Shown in pieces: positions 17,486 to 26,626 of a stretch of 64,000 nucleotides of DNA. The stretch is from Bog-159 sp049511415 (lineage in GTDB: Bacteria > Acidobacteriota > Terriglobia > Bryobacterales > Bryobacteraceae). The notes beneath the pieces are model-generated. The model was not told the DNA's origin, searched no databases, and saw only the letters and a list, made by a program, of their open reading frames with translations. The stretch is taken from contig JBEKYC010000028.1 in assembly GCA_049511415.1 (NCBI GenBank), forward strand, positions 1 to 64,000, given 5' to 3'. The position numbers and the translations under genes are program-made. Within the stretch, counting starts at the first letter, position 1; each line of letters opens with the position of its first letter.

Positions 17486-18772
17486 CTAATGCGTGATGAT
17501 GGTGGCGTCCACGTTCATGCCGGGACGCAGGACCACACCGTCCGGGAGGGAATCAAAGACGATCTTGACCGGGATGCGCTCCACCACTTTGACGTAGTTG
17601 CCGGTGGCGTTCTCGGGTGGCAACAGGCTCATGCGCGCGCCCGTGCCGCCGGCGATGGAGTCCACTTTGCCCGCCAGGGTGCGGCCGTACATGTCCACAT
17701 GCACTTCGGCGGACTGGCCGGCGTGCACGCCGGCTAGCTGCGTCTCCTTGAAGTTGGCCGTCACCCAGACGTCCTTCAGAGGAATGAGCGCCATCAACGC
17801 CTGGCCGGGCTGCAGGATCTCGCCGGGTTCCACGCTCTTCTTGGTTACACTACCGTCAACCGCCGCCACTATGGTGGTGTAACTGAGATTCAACTCGGCG
17901 GCCTCCAGGTTCGCGCGGGCTTCCTGCACCTTGGCTGCCGCGGATACGGCTTGCGCGGCGGTCACCAGGACCTGCCGTTCGCCCGCCTTGGATTGCGCCA
18001 CCTCCGCCCGCATCTGCCGCACGCGCGCCTGCGCCGCTTCGTAAGCCGCGCGCGCGTTGGCGGCGGACTGCTGGGACGATTCCACGCGATCCTGCGCCGC
18101 TTTCACCTGGGCGGCGGACACTTTGGCGGCCGCCGTGTAGGCATCGAACTGCTGTTGCGAGATTTCCGCCTTGGCCACCAGCGGACGCATGCGCGCCAGG
18201 TCGGCTTGCGCCTTTTCATTGTCCGCCTCCGCCGCCGCCAGATTGGATCGCGCCATGGCGATTTCCGAGGTTCCGGCTTGATCGGCGGCCACCTGCGCCT
18301 GCAAGGCCTGAGCCTCGGCGGTGGCCAGCCCGGCGGACACTCCGCTCGTGCCGCTGCTGGTGGTTTCGCGCGTCAGCGGCACGGTCACCTGCGCGGCGCG
18401 CGCTTGCGCTTCGGCCAGCGCCAGTGCCGCCTTCTCCTGATCCACCTTCGCCTGGTAATCGCGCGGGTCGATGCGCACCAGCACATCTCCGGCTTTTACT
18501 TGCTGGTTGTCGTTGACCAACACCGCGGTCACGCTACCGGAGATCTTGGCGGCAATCGGGACAATGTGTCCGTCCACCTGCGCATCGTCGGTCGAAACCC
18601 GATATCGGAAGTGCAGCCAGAAACCCAGGGCCACCAGCGCCAGAACCAAACCCCCACCCAGGACCGCGAGCAACGCCTTGAAACGCGACCGCGGCGAACG
18701 CGGCGAACGCGTCAAAGCCTCGCGCGGCTCCTCGCTGACTGGTTTCTCCTCGTCCATCGTGTAAGTCTCCAT
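17486..18772 (-). CDS. HlyD/EmrA-family membrane fusion protein
   Basis: 428-residue periplasmic adaptor linking the DHA2 pump with the TolC-like channel. A cytoplasmic tail rich in Arg/Pro is followed by one transmembrane helix (about 34-54, ALLAVLGGGLVLALVALGFWL). The barrel-sandwich half motif is VSTDDAQVDGHIVPIAAKISGSVTAVLVNDNQQVKAGDVL, then a long Ala/Gln-rich coiled-coil hairpin (about 115-285), then YTTIVAAVDGSVTKKSVEPGE. A well-placed AGGAGGGG lies before the ATG at 18772. The coiled coil is longer than in RND adaptors, as expected for EmrA types. Confidence 0.9.
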   Translation of the reverse strand: METYTMDEEKPVSEEPREALTRSPRSPRSRFKALLAVLGGGLVLALVALGFWLHFRYRVSTDDAQVDGHIVPIAAKISGSVTAVLVNDNQQVKAGDVLVRIDPRDYQAKVDQEKAALALAEAQARAAQVTVPLTRETTSSGTSGVSAGLATAEAQALQAQVAADQAGTSEIAMARSNLAAAEADNEKAQADLARMRPLVAKAEISQQQFDAYTAAAKVSAAQVKAAQDRVESSQQSAANARAAYEAAQARVRQMRAEVAQSKAGERQVLVTAAQAVSAAAKVQEARANLEAAELNLSYTTIVAAVDGSVTKKSVEPGEILQPGQALMALIPLKDVWVTANFKETQLAGVHAGQSAEVHVDMYGRTLAGKVDSIAGGTGARMSLLPPENATGNYVKVVERIPVKIVFDSLPDGVVLRPGMNVDATIITH

Positions 18773-18799
18773 CGTATCCCCTCCTGTTGCTGCTTGTAA

Positions 18800-20410
18800 C
18801 TACTTCGCGTAGATAGCTTCCATCTGCCCGGTGGCGCGCGCCAAGTCGGCGCGCGACTGGTTGTAGCGGTAAAGCGCCACGATCTGGTTGTCGTTGGCCC
18901 GCGCCAGCGCATCCTGCGCGCTGATCACTTCGATGTTATTGGCGACACCCGCCTGGAACCGGTCGCGTGCCTGCACGACCTCTTCATTTGCCAGTCCCAC
19001 GGCCTGGTTGGCGACTTCTACCTCGTGTCCCGCGGCGGCCAATTGGGCGATAGCCGTGCGCACCTGCAAGGCGATCTGGTTGCGCTGCTCCTGTTGCTCT
19101 TGCGCAATCCTGCGCAACTCCAGATCGGCCTTGCCCTGTTCCGCGCCGATGCGCCCGCCGGTGAACAACGGCACGTTCAGAGTCAAGCCGTAGGTGTAAG
19201 CCGGTATGGCGGTGGCGGGCGTCAAGCCCTGCTCTGACCAGTAACCTTCGAAGCTCAGGCTCGGATAGCGGCTCTCTGCCGCTTGCCGCCGGGCCAATTC
19301 CGCTTGCCGCTGGGAGTGCGCCAGGGCCTTCATCTCCGGACGATTGGCGTACGCCGCTTCCAGACTCTGATCCACCTGAATCGCGGGCGTATCGAAAAAG
19401 CTTACCTGGTCCGCCAGTTCGATTTCGCGTTTGGGATCCACGTTCAACAGTTGCGCCAATCCATAAAGCGATGTTTGAAACTGCGTTTGCGATTCGATCA
19501 GCCGTTGGCGCTCGTTTTGCAATTCAACGTTGGCGCGCAGCGTATCGATGCCCGTGCCCACGCCGCTTTTCTGCATGTCGGCGGCCTGATCATACAGGGC
19601 CTGCGCCAGATCCACCCGCGACTGCGCGGCTTTCACGTCCGCCGATGCGCGCAAGCTGCCCAGATATTGTGAAACCACCAGTTCGGCGATCTGCTCGCGC
19701 ACTCCTTGCTCTTGCGCACGCGCCGTGTTCACGCCTTCCTTGGATGCCTGCCACCGCCGCCAGAGCGTCAGATCGAAGACCGGCGCGGAAAAGTTGGGAC
19801 CTGCCTGATACACCTGGTAAGGTCCCAGGTGACCGGGCAGCGGAAAGCTGGGAGGCAGGTGCTGGATGCCGAACAAGGGCGCCACGGCCAGCCGCTGGGT
19901 GTGCTCGAAGGCCTGCAGGCTGGCTTGCGGCAGCAGTCCGGCACGCGCCAACTTTTGGTCCTCCTGGCTTTGGGCGACGTTCAGGTTGCCGATCTGCACT
20001 TGCGGATTCTGGTTCAGCGCCATCTTGACGGCGTCGGGCAACGTGAGGCGCAACCGCGTGACGTCCTGCGCGCGAGCGGCGGCGGCCATCGCCAGCGTGA
20101 CGGCGATGACGGTCAACGCGGTCTTCGCGGCCTGCCTGATCTGGTCGATAATGCATTGATTCAGCGGACTGCGCGCCACTAACTCAGCGCCGCTCTGGTG
20201 CATGTGGGTCAGCAGGTCCCGGCCGGCGCAATCGATGTATCCGACGTCAGCCAAATCGATGATCAAGCCTGAACTCGGCGAGCCCGCGGCGGTCGCGCGC
20301 CAGGTTCGCTCCAGCTCCCGCACCCAAGGTCCGGTAAGCTTACCTTCCAACTTCAAGGTCGTCGATCGAGCCGATTCCTGAATGGTGATGCGCAGCATGC
20401 CGGCATTCAT
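18800..20410 (-). CDS. STAS domain fused to TolC-family outer-membrane efflux protein
   Basis: One frame holds two domains. Residues about 5-92 form a STAS fold (ITIQESARSTTLKLEGKL, then LIIDLADVGYIDCAGRDLL; the Ser phosphorylated in anti-anti-sigma factors is Cys61 here). Residues about 97-114 are a signal-peptide-like stretch, ALTVIAVTLAMAAAARA followed by Gln. The rest (about 115-536) is a TolC-type protein with two OEP repeats (LTLPDAVKMALNQNPQVQIGNLNVAQS at the start, QARDRFQAGVANNIEVISAQDALARAND near the end). ATG 20410 is used; a TTG at 20437 is further upstream, and a GTG inside the STAS end (VARSPLNQC) could start a free-standing TolC. It is first gene of the efflux operon, 27 bp before the HlyD gene. 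Confidence 0.82.
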   Translation of the reverse strand: MNAGMLRITIQESARSTTLKLEGKLTGPWVRELERTWRATAAGSPSSGLIIDLADVGYIDCAGRDLLTHMHQSGAELVARSPLNQCIIDQIRQAAKTALTVIAVTLAMAAAARAQDVTRLRLTLPDAVKMALNQNPQVQIGNLNVAQSQEDQKLARAGLLPQASLQAFEHTQRLAVAPLFGIQHLPPSFPLPGHLGPYQVYQAGPNFSAPVFDLTLWRRWQASKEGVNTARAQEQGVREQIAELVVSQYLGSLRASADVKAAQSRVDLAQALYDQAADMQKSGVGTGIDTLRANVELQNERQRLIESQTQFQTSLYGLAQLLNVDPKREIELADQVSFFDTPAIQVDQSLEAAYANRPEMKALAHSQRQAELARRQAAESRYPSLSFEGYWSEQGLTPATAIPAYTYGLTLNVPLFTGGRIGAEQGKADLELRRIAQEQQEQRNQIALQVRTAIAQLAAAGHEVEVANQAVGLANEEVVQARDRFQAGVANNIEVISAQDALARANDNQIVALYRYNQSRADLARATGQMEAIYAK

Positions 20411-20605
20411 GCACTCCGGCGGCCTAATGGGAAACAAGGGTTTTCAATGGGATACCGGCGATGCCGAAGAGTTGCCGATGCCGACAGTTAGGCACGCGCC
20501 GTTATTTCGGCGGCCTGAATGGTGCTGTTGTATACTATCCTGTTGCGCGGACATCCCGGGTTAGTATCCGCGCAGACATTCGAAAAGGAGCGCAGGCATT
20601 CGACT

Positions 20606-21496
20606 ATGAAGATCCACCGCTTGTTATTCGCATGGCTTATCACCCTGGTTCTGGCCGCTGTCGCTCAGGACGTTTTGAACAATGACGCCGTTGTGAGAAT
20701 GGTTAAGTCGGGCCTTGGTGAAAAGCTGATTGTCAGTATGGTGGAGAACCAACCGGGTCAGTATTCCGTGACGCCGGACGAAATTGTAAAACTGAAAGCC
20801 CAGGGAGTGCCGGAAGGCGTATTGGCGGCCATGGTGGCCAAAGGGTCGTCGCACAACGTCAAGGCCTCTGGCGCCACGCCGGGCGACAGCGCGGCTCCAG
20901 GCGATCCGAACGATCCCATGGTTCCGCACGATTCCGGCATCTGGCTATTTGGCAAGGACCGCGACGGAAAACCTCAGATGACCGTGTTGGAACGTGCCGC
21001 TTACCAGGGATCGAAGACGGGCGGGATGTTGGGGTCGGCGCTGACTTACGGGATTAAGAAGGCGAAGACGAAGGCGATCCTGCCAGGCCAGCATGCCAGC
21101 CTGCAGATACAGGACGGCAGTCCGGTATTCTATTTCTACTTCGAGGATAAAGCGGCTGGCCTGGGGAAGACCTATTTCGGTGTGAACAGCATCTCGAACC
21201 CGAACCAGTTCGCGTTGATCAAGCTGGACGTCACCAAATCCAACCGCGAAACCGTAATCGGGCAGTTCAGCATGCTGGGAGCCTCCAGCGGGACGAACGA
21301 AAAGGCGATGGTCGCTTTTAAGTCGGAGCGTCTGCGGACCGGTCTTTACAAAGTTACGTTGAACGCGGCTTTGCAACCGGGCGAGTACTGTTTTCTGGCC
21401 TCCTCCGGCATGATGACGACCGGGGCATACGGAGCAGCCGGCGGAGGCGCCGCCAGCGCAGCCGACATCTTCGACTTCGGCATCTCTCTGCAGTAA
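20606..21496 (+). CDS. Conserved exported protein of unknown function (acidobacterial type)
   Basis: 296 residues. Signal peptide MKIHRLLFAWLITLVLAAVAQ. It is followed by a helical module, LNNDAVVRMVKSGLGEKLIVSMVENQPGQYSVTPDEIVKLKAQGVPEGVLAAMVAKG (about 22-80), which recurs at the N-terminus of many exported acidobacterial proteins. The C-terminal part (about 115-296) is beta-rich, with a hydrophobic GG-rich end. ATG 20606 is chosen because the signal peptide begins there; the longer in-frame ATG 20519 would bury it. A TATACT lies at 20531-20536 without a clear -35. The protein stops 3 bp before the convergent ETF-QO gene. No function can be assigned. Confidence 0.68.
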   Translation: MKIHRLLFAWLITLVLAAVAQDVLNNDAVVRMVKSGLGEKLIVSMVENQPGQYSVTPDEIVKLKAQGVPEGVLAAMVAKGSSHNVKASGATPGDSAAPGDPNDPMVPHDSGIWLFGKDRDGKPQMTVLERAAYQGSKTGGMLGSALTYGIKKAKTKAILPGQHASLQIQDGSPVFYFYFEDKAAGLGKTYFGVNSISNPNQFALIKLDVTKSNRETVIGQFSMLGASSGTNEKAMVAFKSERLRTGLYKVTLNAALQPGEYCFLASSGMMTTGAYGAAGGGAASAADIFDFGISLQ

Positions 21497-21499
21497 GCT

Positions 21500-23284
21500 T
21501 TAGTTCTCCGTAGAGTGCAGGCCCCCCGCTCCGGCGCGGAATGCTACGTTTGTCCGGACGGGGTCGTCGTCGAGGGGCTGCTGGCAGTTCCATATGCACG
21601 CGCCGCAGAAGACGCATTTCTCGTGATCGAAGAGCGGCACGCCGTCCGGGCCGGGGGTCAATGCCTGGCCGGAGCACATTTCGATACACAGCTTGGTGGT
21701 GCAGCGCTCGCAGAAGTCGGGATATAGGATGCGGACATGGTCGGCGTATCCCGCGGGCGCTTGGACCTTGCCTCCGACCAGTAGCGCATCCTGCTGGGAC
21801 ATGAGCAGCTTTCCATCATGGGGCACGGCCGGCCAGCCACAGCGGTCCATGAGCGCATCGTGGACGGCGATGCCGCGCGAATAACATTGGTGGCGCACCT
21901 GCTCGATTTCATCGGGCATCAGCTTACCGAAGTAATACTCTTCCGGTGTGGGCAGCAGTTGCGGTTCGCCGGATAGGGAAAGACGGCCCTGGGTGGCGCC
22001 CGCCAGCGCCATTCCTATCAGCCCCGTAATTACGCCGCGATGGAATCCGTCGCGGGCCTTTTCCGCGATACGGCTTTCGGCTTCCACCCAGCTCGCGCGG
22101 CGCCGCGCCACGTAGGTCTGTTCCAGGTTTTGCTTGCTGAACGGCTTGCCCGCCTGGCGCAACTCCAAAACAGCTTCCGCAAGCTGGGAGCCGGTGGTCC
22201 AGGCTTCGTCGACGCCGGATCCGGTCAGGACATTGGTGCTGCCGGAACACTCGCCGATGCGCGCGTAGCCATCCCCCGCCAGAAACGGTTCGCCGTGCTT
22301 GCCGGCTTCCTGCAGCGATTTAGCGCCCCAGGAGCGCAGCGTGGCGCCCTGCAGATAACGCCACAGATACGGATGCTGGATGTAGTGCTGCAGGTAGCGA
22401 TAGGACGTACGTGCGGGGTTCTGGAACCACGACGGCACGAAGATCCCCACGGTGGCTAGACGATCCGGTTGCACATAGAAAAACCCGAAGATTTCCGGCT
22501 CCGGATACCCAAAGGTGTGGATGACGGTGCCCGGTTCGAGAATTGTATTCTCAGGAAGTTCCACGACCATCTTGGTGCCCACGGCCCATTCATGCTGATG
22601 GCGCCCGGATGGCAATCCGATGAACGCGTCCAGTTGGCGTCCGACGGCCCCCACCGGTCCATCACCAACGACGGTAAGCGCCGCGTGGATGTCCATACCG
22701 GGCATATAGCCCGGCTCGGGACGGCCCCTGAGATTGGTGCCCTGATCGAGCAGGCGCACGCCGATCACGCGTTCGTCCTCCTCTACAAGCGCCTCGGAAA
22801 CCGGCATGCCGGGCCAAATCTGGATGTTGCCGCTGGCCATGACCTGCGCTCCGGTCCACTGCATGAACTGGCCGATGGATAGGAGCAAGCCACCATCCTT
22901 CCGCAGAAAGGCAGGAGTGAAGGGGAGTTCCCAGGCCGCATGACGCGGCAGGCGGAGCATGCGCAGGAGCCGGTCGGCGGCACGCAGAGGGAGCGACCGG
23001 CGGCTGGCGCCGATAGGGTCGAGCAAGTAGACGAGTTTCTCGTGCCGAACGGCGGCGGCCATGGGGATCTCAGCCGGGTTCAGGTCCGGGAACGTGGCAC
23101 GAATGCCGCGCGCGCGGGTGACCGCGCCGGAGACGCCAAACGCGATGTCGTCGGCGCGTTCGTAGCAGATCACCTGCAGGTTTGGGTCGCCCGCGCGGGC
23201 CAGCGTGGCGAGGAAACCGCCCATGGCCGGCCCGAAGCCGACGCAGACGATATCCACGTCCATGGACTGCCGTTCTTCGCTCAT
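21500..23284 (-). CDS. Electron-transfer flavoprotein:quinone oxidoreductase (FixC/ETF-QO type) with ferredoxin tail
   Basis: 594 residues. An N-terminal FAD-binding dinucleotide fold, DIVCVGFGPAMGGFLATL (GxGxxG at about 16-21), starts an ETF-QO/FixC-like flavoprotein that passes electrons from acyl-CoA oxidation to the quinone pool. The C-terminus is a ferredoxin segment with eight cysteines, C-x2-C-x4-C-x3-C then C-x2-C-x2-C-x3-C (CVFCGACIWNC). Classic ETF-QO uses a single [4Fe-4S], so a second site is possible. ATG 23284 overlaps the acyl-CoA dehydrogenase stop as ATGA, giving tight coupling. A longer in-frame reading from 23572 adds Arg-rich residues and lies inside the dehydrogenase gene. 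ETF alpha/beta genes are not in the window. Confidence 0.85.
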   Translation of the reverse strand: MSEERQSMDVDIVCVGFGPAMGGFLATLARAGDPNLQVICYERADDIAFGVSGAVTRARGIRATFPDLNPAEIPMAAAVRHEKLVYLLDPIGASRRSLPLRAADRLLRMLRLPRHAAWELPFTPAFLRKDGGLLLSIGQFMQWTGAQVMASGNIQIWPGMPVSEALVEEDERVIGVRLLDQGTNLRGRPEPGYMPGMDIHAALTVVGDGPVGAVGRQLDAFIGLPSGRHQHEWAVGTKMVVELPENTILEPGTVIHTFGYPEPEIFGFFYVQPDRLATVGIFVPSWFQNPARTSYRYLQHYIQHPYLWRYLQGATLRSWGAKSLQEAGKHGEPFLAGDGYARIGECSGSTNVLTGSGVDEAWTTGSQLAEAVLELRQAGKPFSKQNLEQTYVARRRASWVEAESRIAEKARDGFHRGVITGLIGMALAGATQGRLSLSGEPQLLPTPEEYYFGKLMPDEIEQVRHQCYSRGIAVHDALMDRCGWPAVPHDGKLLMSQQDALLVGGKVQAPAGYADHVRILYPDFCERCTTKLCIEMCSGQALTPGPDGVPLFDHEKCVFCGACIWNCQQPLDDDPVRTNVAFRAGAGGLHSTEN

Positions 23285-25473
23285 GCCGGGTAATCCAAAG
23301 CCTCGGGGATCATGACGTGCTTTAGCGCCTCGGCGGCCCGATCCTTGGCGAGACAGGCGCTGGTCAGGCAGCCATCCATGCGGACGCGCAGGCGGCTGAA
23401 TTGATCGTAGCCCGCGAAATTCGCACAGGGTCCGGCCTTGGGCGGATGCGTGCCGTCGCTTTCGATGACGTCGGTATAGCCGCGCGCAATGCTGGCGATG
23501 CCAGGAATCATGCCTTCCATGGCTTCCAGATCTTCGGCGTGATAACACGAGGCGCAGCCCTCCGTATCCCAAGACGGGTGACGGTTGTAGCCAAACACCA
23601 ATTCCGCGCAGATGCGTCCGGCTTCACCGGCGGCGCGGGCGCTCTGCACGTGGCACAAATCGGTGAGGAAGGCGAGCGCGCCGGGATCGACATCGGGGCC
23701 GCCCTGCGCCTCAAGTTGCAGGGCATCGAGAATCTGACAACGCGTCGCCAACAGCCAGCACAGCGCGTCCGCCAGCGGGAAGGTGACGCCGTGACGCGAA
23801 CTCTGATATAAGCGGCCGCCATCGGCATCGTTGGCGGTTTGCAGATGATGCAGCGACCACAGCCACATCTGCATCGCCGTGCCCAGCGTGCAGGCGCCAG
23901 TGCCGGGGTGCGTGGAGGCGATCATGCGCATCTCACCGATCCACTGGCGGAACTGCGCCAGGAACAATTCATCCGTCATGGTGACGGAAAGCTGGCGGCG
24001 TTGCACGGACTCGGGGCCTTCGTAAGTGGCTTCCAGTTGTGCATCCATCCACTTGTGCCCCAAAAAGCCGGGACAATCCTCGGTGATACCGTAGCCGCCC
24101 ATCAGACTAACGGCTTCGCGCATCATATTGGCGCCGTGGCCGGTGTTCCAAAGTTTGCAAGCCGGGCAGAGGACGTTGGCCACGGAATCGAGCAAGGCGA
24201 ATTGCAGCATCGGTTCAGCGGGCGGACGCGGCTCGGGCGTGGCAAGATAATCGAGCGCTTCCTTTTGCAGCTTGCGCATGGCGCGAAGGGTGCTGGTTCC
24301 CCCGGTTACACCGTCGCGTGCGAACTTTTCGTTCCTCAGCCGCTCCAGCGGATCGAGTTCGTCGAACAGGCGGGCGGCGGCGAAACCCAACGATGCGCCG
24401 GCCTCGCCGGTGGCCCAGATCTCGACCAGACGGTGCAGGGTGTCCTCTTTCAATTGCAGGCCGAGTTCGTAGCGCGGCGATCCGGGAGTGGCACTCTCGC
24501 CGCCACGGAAGCGTCCGCGCTGATAGCGAATGATCGGTTCGACGGCGGAGAGCAGCTTGGCGGCGGTCATGACGCCGACGGTGACACGGGTGCGGCGGAA
24601 AACCGCTTCGATGATCTCGCCGTGGCTGTAGCGGGGCACGATTGCGCCGTTCTTGATGGTGTAGCCGCCCACGATACGGCTGGCGGGCACGCGCAGGCTG
24701 AAAATGGGATCGCTGGTGGAGGACAACTGGTGCACCAGCTTGCGCGTGGGTGTGCCGCGGTCGAAGATACCCGGGTCGGTTTCGTGCAGGATGATCATGC
24801 AGGTCTTGGAGATGCGCGGATCATCGGTATCCACGGCAGCCGTAACGAAGTTGGCGAAGCCCATGTTGGTGATGAAGCGGCCGCGCTTGTCGACCTGCAG
24901 CATCGGCTCGGCGCCCTCCGTCCACTCGGCCACGCGGACCTTGCCGGCCAGGATGCCGGTCTCTACGCCGACATAAGGGATCGGCTCGGTGAGCGCAAAA
25001 GCGCCGCGCCAGGGGTGACGGTCCTCGCCGGGCTGGGCAGGGGCGCAGAGGCGCAGGTAAGTATCGCGCTGTTCGGGCGTGCCGCGTTCGTGAATGGGAG
25101 ACAAGGCCAGACAACCGGCCAGGCTGCCGGTGGCGGCTCCGGCATCCACCCAGGCGAGTTCGAATGCCACCAGTGCCAACGCCAGGTTTTTGGGGCCGGC
25201 GATCAGGCCGCCCTGTTCCGGATCGAGGAAGACCCCGGTGACACCGGACTCGTCGAAATGCCGCAGCAGACTTTGCTTGGCGGGGGTCCAGGCGTGGGTA
25301 TTGCGGGCGCCTTCGGCGACCAGGCGGGCTACCGGCCCGCGCGCCACGGCGCGGGTGGATTGCACCAACATCTGGAGATCGTAGCGGTGGGAGAAGCGCC
25401 ATTGGATCTGGCGTACATCGTCGCCGGGGAGGGCACGCAGCGTTTCTTGGCTGTGCGCAACGGCTGTGGACAT
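23281..25473 (-). CDS. Acyl-CoA dehydrogenase (large, about 730 residues)
   Basis: FAD-dependent acyl-CoA dehydrogenase. The N-terminal/middle domains show FDESGVTGVFLDPEQGGL (about 75-92) and GAFALTEPIPYVG (substrate/FAD loop, 'aLTEp'). The C-terminal helical domain contains REAVSLMGGYGITEDCPGFLGHKWMDAQLEATYEGPESVQRRQLS, with the GGYGI...YEG signature and the Glu that serves as base in ACAD families. At 730 residues it exceeds the usual 380-600, with an extra C-terminal helical region carrying a CASCYH segment. The start is ATG 25473 behind AGAAAGGACGG. Coupled to ETF-QO by ATGA overlap. Confidence 0.87.
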   Translation of the reverse strand: MSTAVAHSQETLRALPGDDVRQIQWRFSHRYDLQMLVQSTRAVARGPVARLVAEGARNTHAWTPAKQSLLRHFDESGVTGVFLDPEQGGLIAGPKNLALALVAFELAWVDAGAATGSLAGCLALSPIHERGTPEQRDTYLRLCAPAQPGEDRHPWRGAFALTEPIPYVGVETGILAGKVRVAEWTEGAEPMLQVDKRGRFITNMGFANFVTAAVDTDDPRISKTCMIILHETDPGIFDRGTPTRKLVHQLSSTSDPIFSLRVPASRIVGGYTIKNGAIVPRYSHGEIIEAVFRRTRVTVGVMTAAKLLSAVEPIIRYQRGRFRGGESATPGSPRYELGLQLKEDTLHRLVEIWATGEAGASLGFAAARLFDELDPLERLRNEKFARDGVTGGTSTLRAMRKLQKEALDYLATPEPRPPAEPMLQFALLDSVANVLCPACKLWNTGHGANMMREAVSLMGGYGITEDCPGFLGHKWMDAQLEATYEGPESVQRRQLSVTMTDELFLAQFRQWIGEMRMIASTHPGTGACTLGTAMQMWLWSLHHLQTANDADGGRLYQSSRHGVTFPLADALCWLLATRCQILDALQLEAQGGPDVDPGALAFLTDLCHVQSARAAGEAGRICAELVFGYNRHPSWDTEGCASCYHAEDLEAMEGMIPGIASIARGYTDVIESDGTHPPKAGPCANFAGYDQFSRLRVRMDGCLTSACLAKDRAAEALKHVMIPEALDYPA

Positions 25474-25539
25474 GGGGCCGTCCTTTCTGGATTGTATTGA
25501 TGGTGCAATCGCAATGCCACGCACCGGATTGGGGAAATA

Positions 25540-25557
25540 AAGGACTTACGGGTCCTT
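25540..25557. promoter_or_regulatory. Inverted repeat upstream of the acyl-CoA dehydrogenase operon
   Basis: AAGGAC (25540-25545) and GTCCTT (25552-25557) are perfect 6-bp inverted arms around a 6-bp centre, 67 bp upstream of the dehydrogenase ATG. The spacing suits a repressor operator, but a short IR of this size can occur by chance. Confidence 0.25.
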
Positions 25558-26165
25558 AACTATCTGTAAGGGAGGGTCTAGGGTCTAGTCACCCAATTCG
25601 GAGATTGGCTTCGTTTCGTAGTGCTTTCCGGTGGGCGACGAACGAAATCGCGCGCGCGATGTTTCACACAGTTCTCCGAGTGGTTTCGCCTGCGCTATTG
25701 TGCTTGTTTTCTTGCCCTTAGGAAAAAACAAAAAAAACGAACCCGAACTCAGGCGGGCAGCCTGCTATCCATCCGATCAAGCTAACACGCCGGCACGGAC
25801 AGTGCGGGGGGACGCGGCTGATCCGGTATTCAATAAGCTCTTTGATTGCAGCCTCACGGGCGGCTCGCCGGCGATTTCGGAGGTGTCATTGGCGCGTGTG
25901 ACCGGCCCTCTGGGCAATTCGTACTAGCCACCCGTTGCCGTTGGAAATCAACCAATTGTTTTCTTATGGCCATCCGCCATGTTTTCTTTCTGTAACCTGG
26001 CCCGTGGATCCGCGCATGTGTTTGTAAAAAAACGGCCAAAGCTGGTGGATTGCCGGCTAATAAAGCAAATAAAGTTATCGTTGGTTAATCTAATTATTGA
26101 ACTGGGAATTCTTTCGGGATATCATTATCGAGTTCACGGTTAATTATCTGGATGGCCAGGGAAGG
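25558..26165. other. Divergent non-coding region
   Basis: About 600 bp between the leftward dehydrogenase operon and the rightward zinc-ribbon gene. It is more AT-rich than its surroundings, with A-runs near 25723-25737 and AT-rich sequence at 25930-26100 that probably contains promoters. A direct repeat GGGTCTAGGGTCTAG starts at about 25574. No gene, tRNA or clear riboswitch was recognised. Confidence 0.5.
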
Positions 26166-26588
26166 ATGACAGTTCCAATGGTTAACGACGCCATGCAACT
26201 TCAGTCAACAGATCTCGAGTTGGCAACCTTCGGCGAGGTACTTTACGCCTTCAGCACGCTGCGGTCGACTTCCAGTCGGCGGCGGGGGGCGCGCGCCAAC
26301 GGCGAATTGCTGCCGTGGGACGATAGCATGCTGAATGCGGCCGCCGAACGCGAGTCGCAGCAGCTGCCGCCGCGGATGGCACCGGCTGCGGCGCCACGCG
26401 TGAGTCCGATCGATCTGGACAGACCGGTCAAGACGCGGCGAGCTTCCGGACGGTGCCATTGCGGCGAGTGCCGCAACTGCCAGGAGAATGCCCGCTGGGA
26501 GCGCATTTTCCAGGAGAAGTTCGCCAATGCGGATTATTATCACCACGATATCCGCATCCGGTACGCTTCCCCGTTGAGCAGCGTGTAG
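26166..26588 (+). CDS. Small protein with CxCGxCxxC zinc-ribbon-like motif
   Basis: 140 residues from ATG 26166. The first 90 are low-complexity and Ala/Arg/Pro-rich. The end is GRCHCGECRNCQENARWERIFQEKFANADYY, where the four Cys of C-x-C-G-x-C-x-x-C could hold zinc, followed by a conserved ARWERIFQEKFA helix. Similar short proteins with this ending are frequent in acidobacterial genomes; no function is known. The start is uncertain: TTG 26097 lengthens it by 23 residues and ATG 26178 shortens it by 4. It is followed after 38 bp by the AhpD-like gene. Confidence 0.6.
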   Translation: MTVPMVNDAMQLQSTDLELATFGEVLYAFSTLRSTSSRRRGARANGELLPWDDSMLNAAAERESQQLPPRMAPAAAPRVSPIDLDRPVKTRRASGRCHCGECRNCQENARWERIFQEKFANADYYHHDIRIRYASPLSSV

Positions 26589-26626
26589 CTCTCCACAGGC
26601 GTCCGCCTGCGCCCTATACTGGATGT

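Noticed and set aside
23839..25500. A 553-codon frame on the plus strand opposite the acyl-CoA dehydrogenase
   Set aside because: Antisense open frame typical of high-GC coding DNA; the sequence is Gly/His-rich without motifs, while the minus strand is a clear dehydrogenase.
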